A stretch of 60,478 nucleotides of DNA from positions 1 through 60,478 of the forward strand of contig NZ_JNZY01000038.1 of assembly GCF_000717655.1 (NCBI RefSeq), written 5' to 3'. Under the pieces are notes generated by a model. It worked only from the letters and a program-made list of their open reading frames with translations, ran no database searches and was not told where the DNA came from. This document shows, piece by piece, positions 17,473 to 25,222 of this stretch (its first letter is position 1; each line of letters opens with the position of its first letter). A program made the translations under genes and the position numbers. The DNA comes from Streptomyces katrae. Its GTDB lineage: Bacteria > Actinomycetota > Actinomycetes > Streptomycetales > Streptomycetaceae.

Positions 17473-17815
17473 CCCGCCCCGCCCGGCCGGCCCCAGCGGG
17501 TCAGACGACGGGGGAGCTGCTACAGCTGCGGCAGCCAACATGGCCACCGCCGTATAGATCGTCTTTCGCATGACCGCTCAACCCGGCGGACACCCCGATG
17601 GTCACCCGGCAGCCTCTGGGGGCGGGGGACACGAAACGAAGTGTCGGCCCGGTGGTACTGCGGCACCGGGCCTCACCCGGGCTGGAACAGACCCTGACCG
17701 GACCCCAAAGGGCGGCGTCCTGGCACCAGACACTGACGACACCGGCGCGCGCGGTGGCCCATCCCTCAGCGTGGGAGTTCGCGGCCATCGAAGCACGATC
17801 ACGTGCCGTGGGCGG
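17473..17815. other. intergenic stretch
   Basis: No convincing gene is present. A minus-strand frame at 17571 opens with a signal-peptide-like MRKTIYTAVAMLAAAAVAA, but it then runs antisense to the 82-residue gene and is not credible beyond that; it could be the stump of a deleted secreted protein. Confidence 0.4.
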
Positions 17816-18364
17816 CTACAGGCCAGAAGCGGGTACGGCGCGTTCCCACTGCTCCTCGAACGCTTCCCGGGTAATCTCCTGGCCTGCCAACTCCGGGTCG
17901 AAGAAGTCGACGACCGGCGGGTTGAAGGGCCAGTCGTCAGGTCCGCTCCTGATGCGGCCGCTCCCGTCCTCAGCCAGCTCAACTTCGCGGGTCCGGCGCC
18001 CGTCCGATTCAACCTCCATGAGGTAGACCGGGCCGCCGTCGTCCTCGCCGTCCCAGTGACGCCGCACGTACACCATGCTCCTGTCCGCGAGGGCGCCGAA
18101 GCCAGGAAGCCCGCGCTGTACGTCGCGTTCGGCCCGCAGGCCGTCCAGACCTGGAGGCAAGAGTGGCGCATCGATGTCGACTTCTTCGAGTTTGTTGCCC
18201 TCGGCCCAGGTCACCGACTCCTGCCTGGTGACAACCTCGGTCCATGCGAACGTTTCCAGGATCTCCCGGGCCGACCGCGCGTGGACCCACCACCATGAAC
18301 CGCCCATCCCATAGTCGTGCAGGACAAGGAACCGCGTTTTGGCTGCGGGATTTGAAAGAGTCAC
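17816..18364 (-). CDS. conserved hypothetical protein
   Basis: From GTG 18364, or a TTG 18 bases further upstream, the frame gives 182 residues. Features are FLVLHDYGMGGSWWWVHARS near the start, an EILETFAWTEVV helix, and an acidic C-terminal half (VVDFFDPELAGQEITREAFE). It looks like a soluble, intact protein similar to Streptomyces hypotheticals that I cannot name. Immunity-protein-like proteins have this size and acidity, but nothing here proves that role. Confidence 0.65.
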   Translation of the reverse strand: MTLSNPAAKTRFLVLHDYGMGGSWWWVHARSAREILETFAWTEVVTRQESVTWAEGNKLEEVDIDAPLLPPGLDGLRAERDVQRGLPGFGALADRSMVYVRRHWDGEDDGGPVYLMEVESDGRRTREVELAEDGSGRIRSGPDDWPFNPPVVDFFDPELAGQEITREAFEEQWERAVPASGL

Positions 18365-18440
18365 AGGACCGGACCCTAACAACGGAGCTATCAGACCTGT
18401 TCAGGTGGTCGGTCCACCTTGGATGGCAAACGATCCGGGT

Positions 18441-18725
18441 TCAGTGACAGCGGACAGTCACGCCGTCACGCCGTCCACGGGCGATGACCAGCCGTTCGAG
18501 CACTCGCTCGGCCTTTTCGAGTACGGCCACGATCCTCGCGACTGCCTCCCGCGCCCGCTCGACCGCTTCCCGCGCGGCCGACGCCTTCGCCTCCAGCAAC
18601 CCCAGCACCGACGCCACCAGCCACCCCCACCAATCAAGAAGCAACCCGGCACCCCAACGCTCCTGCACCGACGCGAAATTCACTCCTGACCAGCGGAATC
18701 TCAACGGCCACGACCGGAAAGACAA
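18441..18725 (-). CDS. possible small membrane/coiled-coil protein
   Basis: A 94-residue frame with one hydrophobic segment (LLLDWWGWLVASVLGLL) followed by an alanine-rich coiled coil (AREAVERAREAVARIVAVLE). Its amphipathic regularity suggests it is coding, but there is no clear ribosome site. Many decayed elements surround it, so it may be a remnant. Confidence 0.4.
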   Translation of the reverse strand: MSFRSWPLRFRWSGVNFASVQERWGAGLLLDWWGWLVASVLGLLEAKASAAREAVERAREAVARIVAVLEKAERVLERLVIARGRRDGVTVRCH

Positions 18726-18768
18726 CGACTTCTGAGGCTGATGTGTATCTCGGCTTTGGCCAGGACCG

Positions 18769-18891
18769 TCAGGCGGTCCGGTCAGCTGCCAGCGAGTGCG
18801 CCTCCACCCGCCGGGCCCTCAGGACGAAAGCCTCCAGATTGGTCCGGTGGAGCCGGTCCAGGTCCTCCGGTACACGCTGGGAAGAAGCCAT
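18769..18891 (-). pseudogene. truncated conserved Streptomyces gene fragment
   Basis: A start with a good GGAGGG ribosome site opens MASSQRVPEDLDRLHRTNLE and continues FVLRARRVEAHSLAADRTA to a stop after 40 codons. The opening looks like a conserved Streptomyces protein cut off early. The following 18892-19186 contains no recognisable gene. Confidence 0.45.
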
Positions 18892-19186
18892 GAACGTTCC
18901 CTCCGATGAAGTGAGCCGCGAGGGCACTGACCGAGCATCGTGCATCAGCTGCCGAGGACCAGAGGTACCTGGGTCCTGCCGGTGGGCACGGACGAAGCGC
19001 TTCCAGGTCAACGAGGACCAGAACAAGCGTCCCCGGCAGGTGCACGTGGCTTCGACCACATCCGCCCGGTTGCCCGGGCCGCCCGTCAGATCGACTGTCA
19101 GCCCACGCTGGACCCGGCGCAGCAGCGCAGGGCGGCGGCCACCGGCTCGGGTATCGGTCCCGCGCTGAATCACCGGTGAAACGACC

Positions 19187-19585
19187 TCAGGCCCCCAGGA
19201 CTGCGCGGCGGTGCTCGTACGGTTCGGCGAGGGTGTGGTCGCGGGTGGGGACCAGCGTGCCGTCCACGATGAGCACGGTGTCCTTGGTGAACCGTCTGCG
19301 GGGCCGAAGCGCGAGCATCGCCCCGAGAGGGTCGATGATGCGGCCCGCCGCCGACTTCGATACCCCGAACAGCGGAGCGAGCTGCCGCATCGTCAGGTTC
19401 GTGCGCCAGTAGGCCGTGACCTGCAAGGCCCGGTCCTCCAGCCGCAGGCTCCACGGCCGGCCCTTGCGGACCGCGTCCGCGCCCTCGCGCCGCAAAACCG
19501 TCACCAGCTTCCCGAAGGCACGCGGACTCAGCCCGGTGAACGGGGCTATCCAGTACGGCTCCAATGCCGTGATCACACCAGTCAC
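19187..19585 (-). pseudogene. IS5/IS1647-like transposase, C-terminally truncated
   Basis: From GTG 19585 the frame gives VTGVITALEPYWIAPFTGLS, a helix-turn-helix region (MRQLAPLFGVSKSAAGRIID) and the first catalytic segment VLIVDGTLVPTRDHT. It then stops at 132 residues. The rest of the DDE domain is missing, so the protein lacks its second and third acidic residues. It lies 8 bp from the stop of the next leftward gene. Confidence 0.75.
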
Positions 19586-19592
19586 GACAAGA

Positions 19593-19934
19593 TCATTCCA
19601 CTGCTTCGCGCCCGTCCTGCTCGAACGCGATGCGGCAGCGTTCCACCTGCTCGGCCACCTGCTCCATGAACCAGCGCATGATCTCGTAGGGGATGACGTG
19701 CTCATCATGGCTGTGGATGTGGACGGTCGGTTCCAGATCCGGATCCTCATCGGGGACAAGCGCCACCAAGAAGGCGGCTCCAGGCAGGTGCCTCTCTGCG
19801 CTGGGGTGCTCGGCCCACGCGGCTGGCGCCGGCACGGCCTCGCTCAGCTCCACAGCCCAGGCATCGTCCGGCAGGGCGTAGTGGAACTGGACGGCGTAGT
19901 GACGTCCTGCATGTTCTCGCAGCTCGGCTGGCAT
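19593..19934 (-). CDS. conserved hypothetical protein
   Basis: The ATG at 19934 gives 113 residues beginning MPAELREHAGRHYAVQFHYA. It contains AEHPSAERHLPGAAFLVALV and HIHSHDEHVIPYEIMRWFME segments. The fold looks like a compact alpha/beta protein with no signal peptide. The transposase fragment starts directly downstream, but the C terminus is not obviously cut. I do not recognise the family by name. Confidence 0.65.
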   Translation of the reverse strand: MPAELREHAGRHYAVQFHYALPDDAWAVELSEAVPAPAAWAEHPSAERHLPGAAFLVALVPDEDPDLEPTVHIHSHDEHVIPYEIMRWFMEQVAEQVERCRIAFEQDGREAVE

Positions 19935-20183
19935 GACGGCAGGCTGCCACAGTCGCGACACCCGAGTCGCGGCGGCCCGACCAGCTTTTGCGGGACAGCC
20001 CTTAGACGAGATCCCTTCGGAGCGGACCACGCTTGCCGGCCGCCCTGAAGCCCCGGCTGCCTCCTGGTACGAGCGGCTCGGGTACGGGTTTGTGGGACAC
20101 CCGGCTAGCGATGTCGATGAGTGAGGTTTTGAGAGCACTTGGTGTGGGTGGCAGGGCAAACGTGCATGCCCTGGTCCGCAGCC

Positions 20184-20354
20184 GGTGAGTGCGTTCGGGA
20201 CTCACCGCTGATGTCACCGGCGGGCGGTGAGAAACCAGCGCGCAGGGCTGTGACCTGCGATGGGGAGGTTCCGCGAACTCACCGGCGAGTCACCGGTTGC
20301 GGCGTTGTCCACCCGTGATGCGGCAGGGGTTGCCGCGGTGAGCCGACCGGTGAG
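20184..20354. promoter_or_regulatory. cluster of GGTGAG/CTCACC motifs before the transfer operon
   Basis: Eight copies of GGTGAG or its complement (C/G)TCACC lie in 171 bp, starting near 20184, 20201, 20213, 20226, 20278, 20289, 20337 and 20349. The first two form a perfect inverted repeat, GGTGAGT (20184-20190) and ACTCACC (20200-20206), with a 9-bp spacer. The cluster ends 56 bp before the first gene of the transfer unit, so it is a likely operator/promoter region. No gene is credible between 19935 and 20409. Confidence 0.55.
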
Positions 20355-20409
20355 GGCGTCGCCGTTTTGTGGGGCAGAGCGAAAACCTCTCCCACGGAAG
20401 GCGTCCCTG

Positions 20410-21462
20410 ATGACCACCACTCCCCCACCCAGCCAGCGCTGCGTGTCCCGGCCCCCGGCGGCAGCGCCGGTATCGAAGCCCCTGCGCAGCGCCCGGCCCG
20501 AAACGGTGCCCGCGCGCCGGGCCGTATCCCGCAGCCCCCGGTTGGCCCGGTACGGGATCTGGACCGCGCTCGCGGCGGGTCCCCTCGCCCTGGCTGTCGC
20601 GCTCGCCGTGCCGCGGACCACCATCGCCCAGGCCGCTCCCGCCCCACACGTCACTGACGCTGCCCGCACCCCGGCCGACCCGCAAGGCGTCGCCGAGATG
20701 TTCATGGATCTGTGGCTGCGCGCCGACGCCACCGCCCCCGAAAGCAACGGCATCACGGCCGCCGTGCGTGCTCTGGCCCCTGAGGTCGATCTCCCCAAGC
20801 GGCCCCGCAATGACAGCACCGGCCCGGCGGCCGCCAAGTCCGTGGCAGTGCGTACCGCGTACGGGCTTGAAGGCGCGTGGACGGTGGTGGTCGCGGCGAT
20901 CAGCGACCGGGCGGACACCGGTGCGGCTGCTGTGCCGCTGGTGCGGTACTTCGCTGTGTCCGGCACCGGTGGCAAGGACGGTGGCCAGTTCACGGTCACT
21001 GGAGCACCGGCGGAGGTTGCCGCCCCTGACGCGGCCGCGGTGCCGGCCTCGCCGTTCACCTACCCGGCTCCTTCCACCGGAGTGCTGGCGACGACGCTGG
21101 GCGAGTTCGTCCGCTCCTACCTCGGCGGCGGCCAGGGAACCGGGGTGGAGCGCTATCTCTCGCCCGGGCTGCGGGTTTCGGCGCCGCGGGCTGCTTCGTA
21201 TGCGCGGGTGGACGTCGAGGACGTCGCCCCGGACTCCGCGGCCGCCCTGGGCACCACCGTGCCGGCGGACGGCACCAAGGCGCGGGTGCGAGTCCGAGTG
21301 AGCGGTGAAGACCGGGGCGGGGTGCGCTGGCCGCTGGTCTACCGGCTGGAGGTCACTGCGCGAGCCGGCCGGTGGGAAGTCAGCGCCTTGGAGGCAGGTA
21401 CCACAACGCCGCCCGCGACCGCACCCTCCGCCACCGCGCCCGTTTCGGGCGGTGCCCGATGA
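20410..21462 (+). CDS. TcpC/VirB8-like conjugative transfer protein
   Basis: The ATG at 20410 with GGAAGG upstream gives 350 residues. An N-terminal basic, proline-rich tail precedes one membrane helix (IWTALAAGPLALAVALAV, about 49-68). A periplasm-facing part follows with two repeated alpha/beta domains (MFMDLWLRADA..., then TLGEFVRSYLGGG...). This is the TcpC layout, structurally related to VirB8, the inner-membrane scaffold of type IV secretion. It is the first gene of the transfer operon and overlaps the next gene by 4 bases. Confidence 0.8.
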   Translation: MTTTPPPSQRCVSRPPAAAPVSKPLRSARPETVPARRAVSRSPRLARYGIWTALAAGPLALAVALAVPRTTIAQAAPAPHVTDAARTPADPQGVAEMFMDLWLRADATAPESNGITAAVRALAPEVDLPKRPRNDSTGPAAAKSVAVRTAYGLEGAWTVVVAAISDRADTGAAAVPLVRYFAVSGTGGKDGGQFTVTGAPAEVAAPDAAAVPASPFTYPAPSTGVLATTLGEFVRSYLGGGQGTGVERYLSPGLRVSAPRAASYARVDVEDVAPDSAAALGTTVPADGTKARVRVRVSGEDRGGVRWPLVYRLEVTARAGRWEVSALEAGTTTPPATAPSATAPVSGGAR

Positions 21463-21770
21463 ACGAAGTGCTGGCAGGGAAGTTCGCTGACATGGGCGAC
21501 TCGTTCATCGCGACGCTCGCCCGCTGGAGCGACGGGGGCCTCAAAGCCATTCTGCTCGCCGTGGTGGTCGTCACGGTCAGCCAGAAGTTCTCCATGAAGG
21601 CAGGCATCGGAGCGCTGATCGCCCTCGTCATCGCGCTGGGCATCTACAACTCTCGGGACTCGCTGGCCGAGATGTTCTCCGATGAGATCAAAAACCCGTC
21701 CAAGGGCGCGAGTGCCGTCACCGTCGTCGTCACCCCCGGCCCCGCGGCCGGTCAGAACGGTGTCCTCTGA
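21459..21770 (+). CDS. small two-helix membrane protein (VirB2-like position)
   Basis: The ATG overlaps the previous stop (ATGA) and gives 103 residues. Two close hydrophobic segments are present: LKAILLAVVVVTV and MKAGIGALIALVIALGIY. A polar tail follows. Size, topology and position resemble the small pilin-like or VirB2/VirB3-like subunits of actinobacterial transfer systems, but no defining motif is present. The stop overlaps the next start (TGATG). Confidence 0.65.
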   Translation: MNEVLAGKFADMGDSFIATLARWSDGGLKAILLAVVVVTVSQKFSMKAGIGALIALVIALGIYNSRDSLAEMFSDEIKNPSKGASAVTVVVTPGPAAGQNGVL

Positions 21771-22308
21771 TGAGCGCGGCCGCGCAGCCGCGCGTTGCGA
21801 GGGCTTACACGAGCGCGCGCCGGCATCCGTGGGTGCTGGGCAAGCTCGGCGACTGGACCGTGCCCTTCGGCCCGTACACGCCCGCACAGCTGGTCGTGCT
21901 CGGTGGCGGGGCGTTCGCGCTGATCAAGACGTTCGCGTGGTGGTCCTGGGCCGGGCCGGTTCCCGTCGCGCTGTGGCTGTGCGCGGTATGGGCCGTGCGC
22001 GGGGCGCAGATCGCAGGGCAGAACCCGTTCACCGCCCTGCTCGGCATGCTGGTCCTGCTGCTGCGGCACCCGGCCGGGCGGATCGGCGGGAGGACCGCCC
22101 GCGACAAGCAGCCGACCCAGCTGCGCGGGCAGTTCGTCATCGAGGCTGCTCCCGCCCCCGCCACCCTTACCCGGGTTCCGGCCCCGGCGGGGGCAAGGCC
22201 GACCGTGCTGGTGGCGGTGGGGGCGCCGGCGAAGGAGAGCGCGGCGGCCGGTTCGGGCCTGGCCCGCCTCTGGCGGATGCGGCCGAGTCCGGGCGGAGGG
22301 CGGCGTGA
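21770..22308 (+). CDS. VirB3/TcpE-like membrane protein with apparent frameshift
   Basis: From ATG 21770 the protein opens with a soluble MSAAAQPRVARAYTSARRHP and VPFGPYTPAQ. It has two membrane helices (LVVLGGGAFALIKTFAWW and PVALWLCAVWAVRGA) and a proline/alanine-rich tail. Position directly before the VirB4-like ATPase and the topology suggest a VirB3/TcpE-like partner. Read literally, this frame has no stop until 23023, far inside the ATPase gene. The expected end is the TGA at 22306-22308, which forms a GTGA overlap with the ATPase start but lies in the other frame. A one-base change between about 22180 and 22300 would fix it. Confidence 0.6.
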
Positions 22309-24893
22309 TGCTCACTCCTTTCCGGCACATCGCAGGTCAACTGCTGTGGTCGACGTCCGGCACCGTGTGGGCGGTGTGGCGGGTGAGGCCCCTGACCGGC
22401 GGCTATCTGCCTGCCCGCGTCCGGCAGGAACTCCTGGGGAAGATCACCTCGCTGGTCCGGTCGATGCCCGCCATGGAGCCGCGGCTGTTCGTCCTCGCCG
22501 CGCGCACCGATCCGGGCGAGGTCGCAGAGCGGATGGTCGAAGGACTCAATTGGCAGCGGCTGCCCGCGTGGGCGCAGACCTGCGCGGCCACCGTGGATTT
22601 GCTGACCGGCCAGGAGATGCACGAGCGGACGGTGTGGCTCGCCGTTCCTCTGCCCGGCAAGGGCGGTACGACCACGGCGTCCCTCGGAGCGCTGTACGCG
22701 GAGATCTCTGGGGCCCTGGGCATCGCGCCCGTACCGGTGCCGCAGGCGGAGGTGCGGGCTGCCCAGGCGGAGGCCGACCGTGTCCAGAGCTCGCTGGGCG
22801 GCGGATTGGGCCTGCGGCCGGCGTCCCCTGCCGAGATCGTGTGGATACTCCAGCACGCCCTTTACCGGGGGCTGGAGGAGCCGCTCCTGTCCGACGCCGA
22901 GCACAGCCCGCTCTTCGGCAGCCGCATCCACGACGGACAGCTGCGCTCTCCCTCGTACGCGGACCTGGGCCAGGTCCGCCTCGCCGAAGGCGGCCAGGAC
23001 AAGAAGCCCACCGCGGACGATGAGGGCCGCAAGGCTGGTGGTGCGCGTTCGTGGTGGCGTTCGGTCGCGACGGCGTCGCCGGTGGGCCGCAAGTGGCTGC
23101 AGGTCGAAACCGAGGCAGCCGGGACCGGATATCAGGCGCACCTGGTGCTGGCGGAGATTCCGCCGGCGGTGTCGGTGGAGAGCGCGGATGTCCTGGCCCA
23201 GCTGGAGGGCCTGCCGTTCCCGGTGGATGTCACCGCTGATCTGCGGGTGGTGCCGGCGAAGAAGGCCCGCGCGCAGGTTCAGCGCAAGAAGCGCGAACTG
23301 CTGGACCAGGCCGAGCAGTACGGGGCGCAGCCCACCGGGATGCCGCATTCGCTGCCCGATGCTGCCGGGGATCTGGCCGAACAGGATGCACGGATGGCAC
23401 GGACCTCGGTCGAGGTCGAGGTCCAGTCGGTGACCGTCCTCACCGTCTGGGGCGCGGACGCGGCGACGTGCGACGCCCGAGCCCGGGAGCTATCCGCGGC
23501 CCTGTCGGGGACCGACTACCGGGCTGTCCGACCGATCGGCATGCAGGAGGACCTCTTCGCCCTGAGTCTGCCCGGTACGGTGCGGCCAGCGAAGCTGAGC
23601 CAGTTCACCCAGCACCAGCTGTCAGAGGACTGGGCCGCCTGCGGGGCACTGACCCTCTCGAAGGTCGGTGACCCGGCCGGGGTGATGATCGGCCACGACC
23701 TCGACAGCGGCACGATCCGCCCCGTCCTGCTGAACCCGGCTGATGCACCTCAGGTCAATGCATCCGCGTCCAGCGCCGCGGTCGGTGAGCTAGGCGGCGG
23801 GAAGAGCGTGCTGCAGAAGCTGGTCACCGCGGGGGTGGTGGACCGAGGCGGGCGGGCGATCGTCATCGACCGCACCCCGATCCGGGAATGGGCCAGCTTC
23901 GCGCAGTCCGCGATGGGTGAGCGGTGCCAGGTCATCGACGCCGCCCGCGCCCAGCTGTCCATCGACCCGCTGCGGGTATTCGGCGGGCCGGTCGGCGCGC
24001 ACTACGCCCTGTCGTATCTGACGCTGCAGCTCGGGGTCGGGGCGATGAGCGCCGCAGGCGCCGTGCTGCACCACGCCGTCGAGGAAGTGTCCGGCGCTCC
24101 CGAGCCGTCCATGGCGAAGGTCCTGGACGTCCTCGCCGCCCTTGCCGAGAGCTCGGGCACGACACGCGCCGACGCGGCGGCCACCATGGCCGACCTCCTT
24201 CGGATCGTGCGGTCAAACCCCCTCGCAGCAATGGTGTTCGACCCAGACCTTCCCCCGGTCACCCTGGAGGGAGATCTGGGCGCGGACATGGTGGTGGTCA
24301 CCACCGCCGGCCTGACGCTGCCGCCGAAGGAGGCGTTCGCAGACGTCGAGGTGCTGCGCCAGCAGCCCCTCGAGGCACTCATCGGCCGGGCTGTCCTCTA
24401 CCTGATCGCCGCGATCGCCCGCCAGGCGGCGTTCACCGAGCCCGGACGGTTCTGCCTGGTCGCGCTGGACGAGTGCTACTGGCTCACCTCCTCCGCCGAG
24501 GGCTCGGCGCTGGTCCACGAGATCCTCCACGACGGCCGCAAGCACGGCGCCGGCGTGTTCCTCGGCGCGCACGACGTCGAGGAGCTGGGCAAGGATGCCG
24601 GGCTGATCGCCTACCGGTTCCTGACCCGCACCACAGACCAAGCCCGCGCGGCCAAGGGCCTGCGTTTCCTGGGCCTGGACGGCGACGACGAAGACCTGAT
24701 CAGGCTCGTCACCACCGGCCTGTCCCCCGTCGGCCAGGCCGGCCGCGAGGGCGAGATGCTGCTGCGCGATCCCCGCATGCAGGCCGGCCGGATCAAGGTC
24801 GTCGTCCCGCCCGTCACCCGGCTGAAGAATTCCATCTTCACCACACCCGGCCGCACGCCGACCGCGGCGGCCCACGGGGGGACCCCTTCATGA
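22305..24893 (+). CDS. VirB4-like conjugation ATPase
   Basis: An 862-residue protein. A Walker A motif (GELGGGKS, about 494-501) and a Walker B motif (CLVALDECYW, Asp722-Glu723) mark a C-terminal RecA-like ATPase. The N-terminal half is the family's variable membrane-associated part. VirB4 proteins energise assembly of the transfer channel at the inner membrane. The GTG-ATG start overlaps the expected stop of the preceding gene, and its own stop overlaps the next ATG. Confidence 0.9.
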   Translation: MMLTPFRHIAGQLLWSTSGTVWAVWRVRPLTGGYLPARVRQELLGKITSLVRSMPAMEPRLFVLAARTDPGEVAERMVEGLNWQRLPAWAQTCAATVDLLTGQEMHERTVWLAVPLPGKGGTTTASLGALYAEISGALGIAPVPVPQAEVRAAQAEADRVQSSLGGGLGLRPASPAEIVWILQHALYRGLEEPLLSDAEHSPLFGSRIHDGQLRSPSYADLGQVRLAEGGQDKKPTADDEGRKAGGARSWWRSVATASPVGRKWLQVETEAAGTGYQAHLVLAEIPPAVSVESADVLAQLEGLPFPVDVTADLRVVPAKKARAQVQRKKRELLDQAEQYGAQPTGMPHSLPDAAGDLAEQDARMARTSVEVEVQSVTVLTVWGADAATCDARARELSAALSGTDYRAVRPIGMQEDLFALSLPGTVRPAKLSQFTQHQLSEDWAACGALTLSKVGDPAGVMIGHDLDSGTIRPVLLNPADAPQVNASASSAAVGELGGGKSVLQKLVTAGVVDRGGRAIVIDRTPIREWASFAQSAMGERCQVIDAARAQLSIDPLRVFGGPVGAHYALSYLTLQLGVGAMSAAGAVLHHAVEEVSGAPEPSMAKVLDVLAALAESSGTTRADAAATMADLLRIVRSNPLAAMVFDPDLPPVTLEGDLGADMVVVTTAGLTLPPKEAFADVEVLRQQPLEALIGRAVLYLIAAIARQAAFTEPGRFCLVALDECYWLTSSAEGSALVHEILHDGRKHGAGVFLGAHDVEELGKDAGLIAYRFLTRTTDQARAAKGLRFLGLDGDDEDLIRLVTTGLSPVGQAGREGEMLLRDPRMQAGRIKVVVPPVTRLKNSIFTTPGRTPTAAAHGGTPS

Positions 24894-25222
24894 ACGCTCA
24901 CCTGCGCCCGCTGCTCGGCGCCGCTCTCGCCCTGCTCCTCCTCACCTGCACTTTCGCCGCATGGGCCAACCCCCGGGAGCAGCCAAATGCGGTGCCCGGC
25001 GTTGCGGCAGCGGACACCGAGCCCTGCGACCTGGTCATCGGCCCCGCCCACGACTACTGCACCCGCGGCACAGGCACGGCCGCCGCGGTGACGGGGCCCG
25101 CTGCAGCGGCCACCGTCGTCCCCACCGGGATGGACGGGCGTATCGGCCTGATGCTGTTCGCTACTGCCGCGATCGGCGGAGCCGTAGGGCTTGTCCTGGC
25201 CTTCGAGCGGCGGGCCCGATGA
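24890..25222 (+). CDS. small secreted/membrane protein of the transfer operon
   Basis: A 110-residue protein with a signal-peptide-like start (ALALLLLTCTFAAWA) and a C-terminal membrane helix (GLMLFATAAIGGAVGLVLAF). The exported middle has the motif CDLVIGPAHDYC. The same motif (CDLVVGPAHDTC) recurs in the VirB6-like protein encoded next. The gene overlaps both neighbours as ATGA. The function is unknown, but the shared motif points to a common partner or disulfide structure outside the membrane. Confidence 0.75.
   Translation: MNAHLRPLLGAALALLLLTCTFAAWANPREQPNAVPGVAAADTEPCDLVIGPAHDYCTRGTGTAAAVTGPAAAATVVPTGMDGRIGLMLFATAAIGGAVGLVLAFERRAR

Noticed and set aside
20018..20124. Possible acetyltransferase tail (SWYERLGYGFVGHP)
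   Set aside because: Only about 35 residues resemble a GNAT C terminus, with no other part of the domain nearby; too short to annotate.
23924..25222. 432-codon plus-strand frame over the VirB4 3' end
   Set aside because: Only its last 110 codons, from ATG 24890, form a real gene; the rest is a shadow of VirB4.
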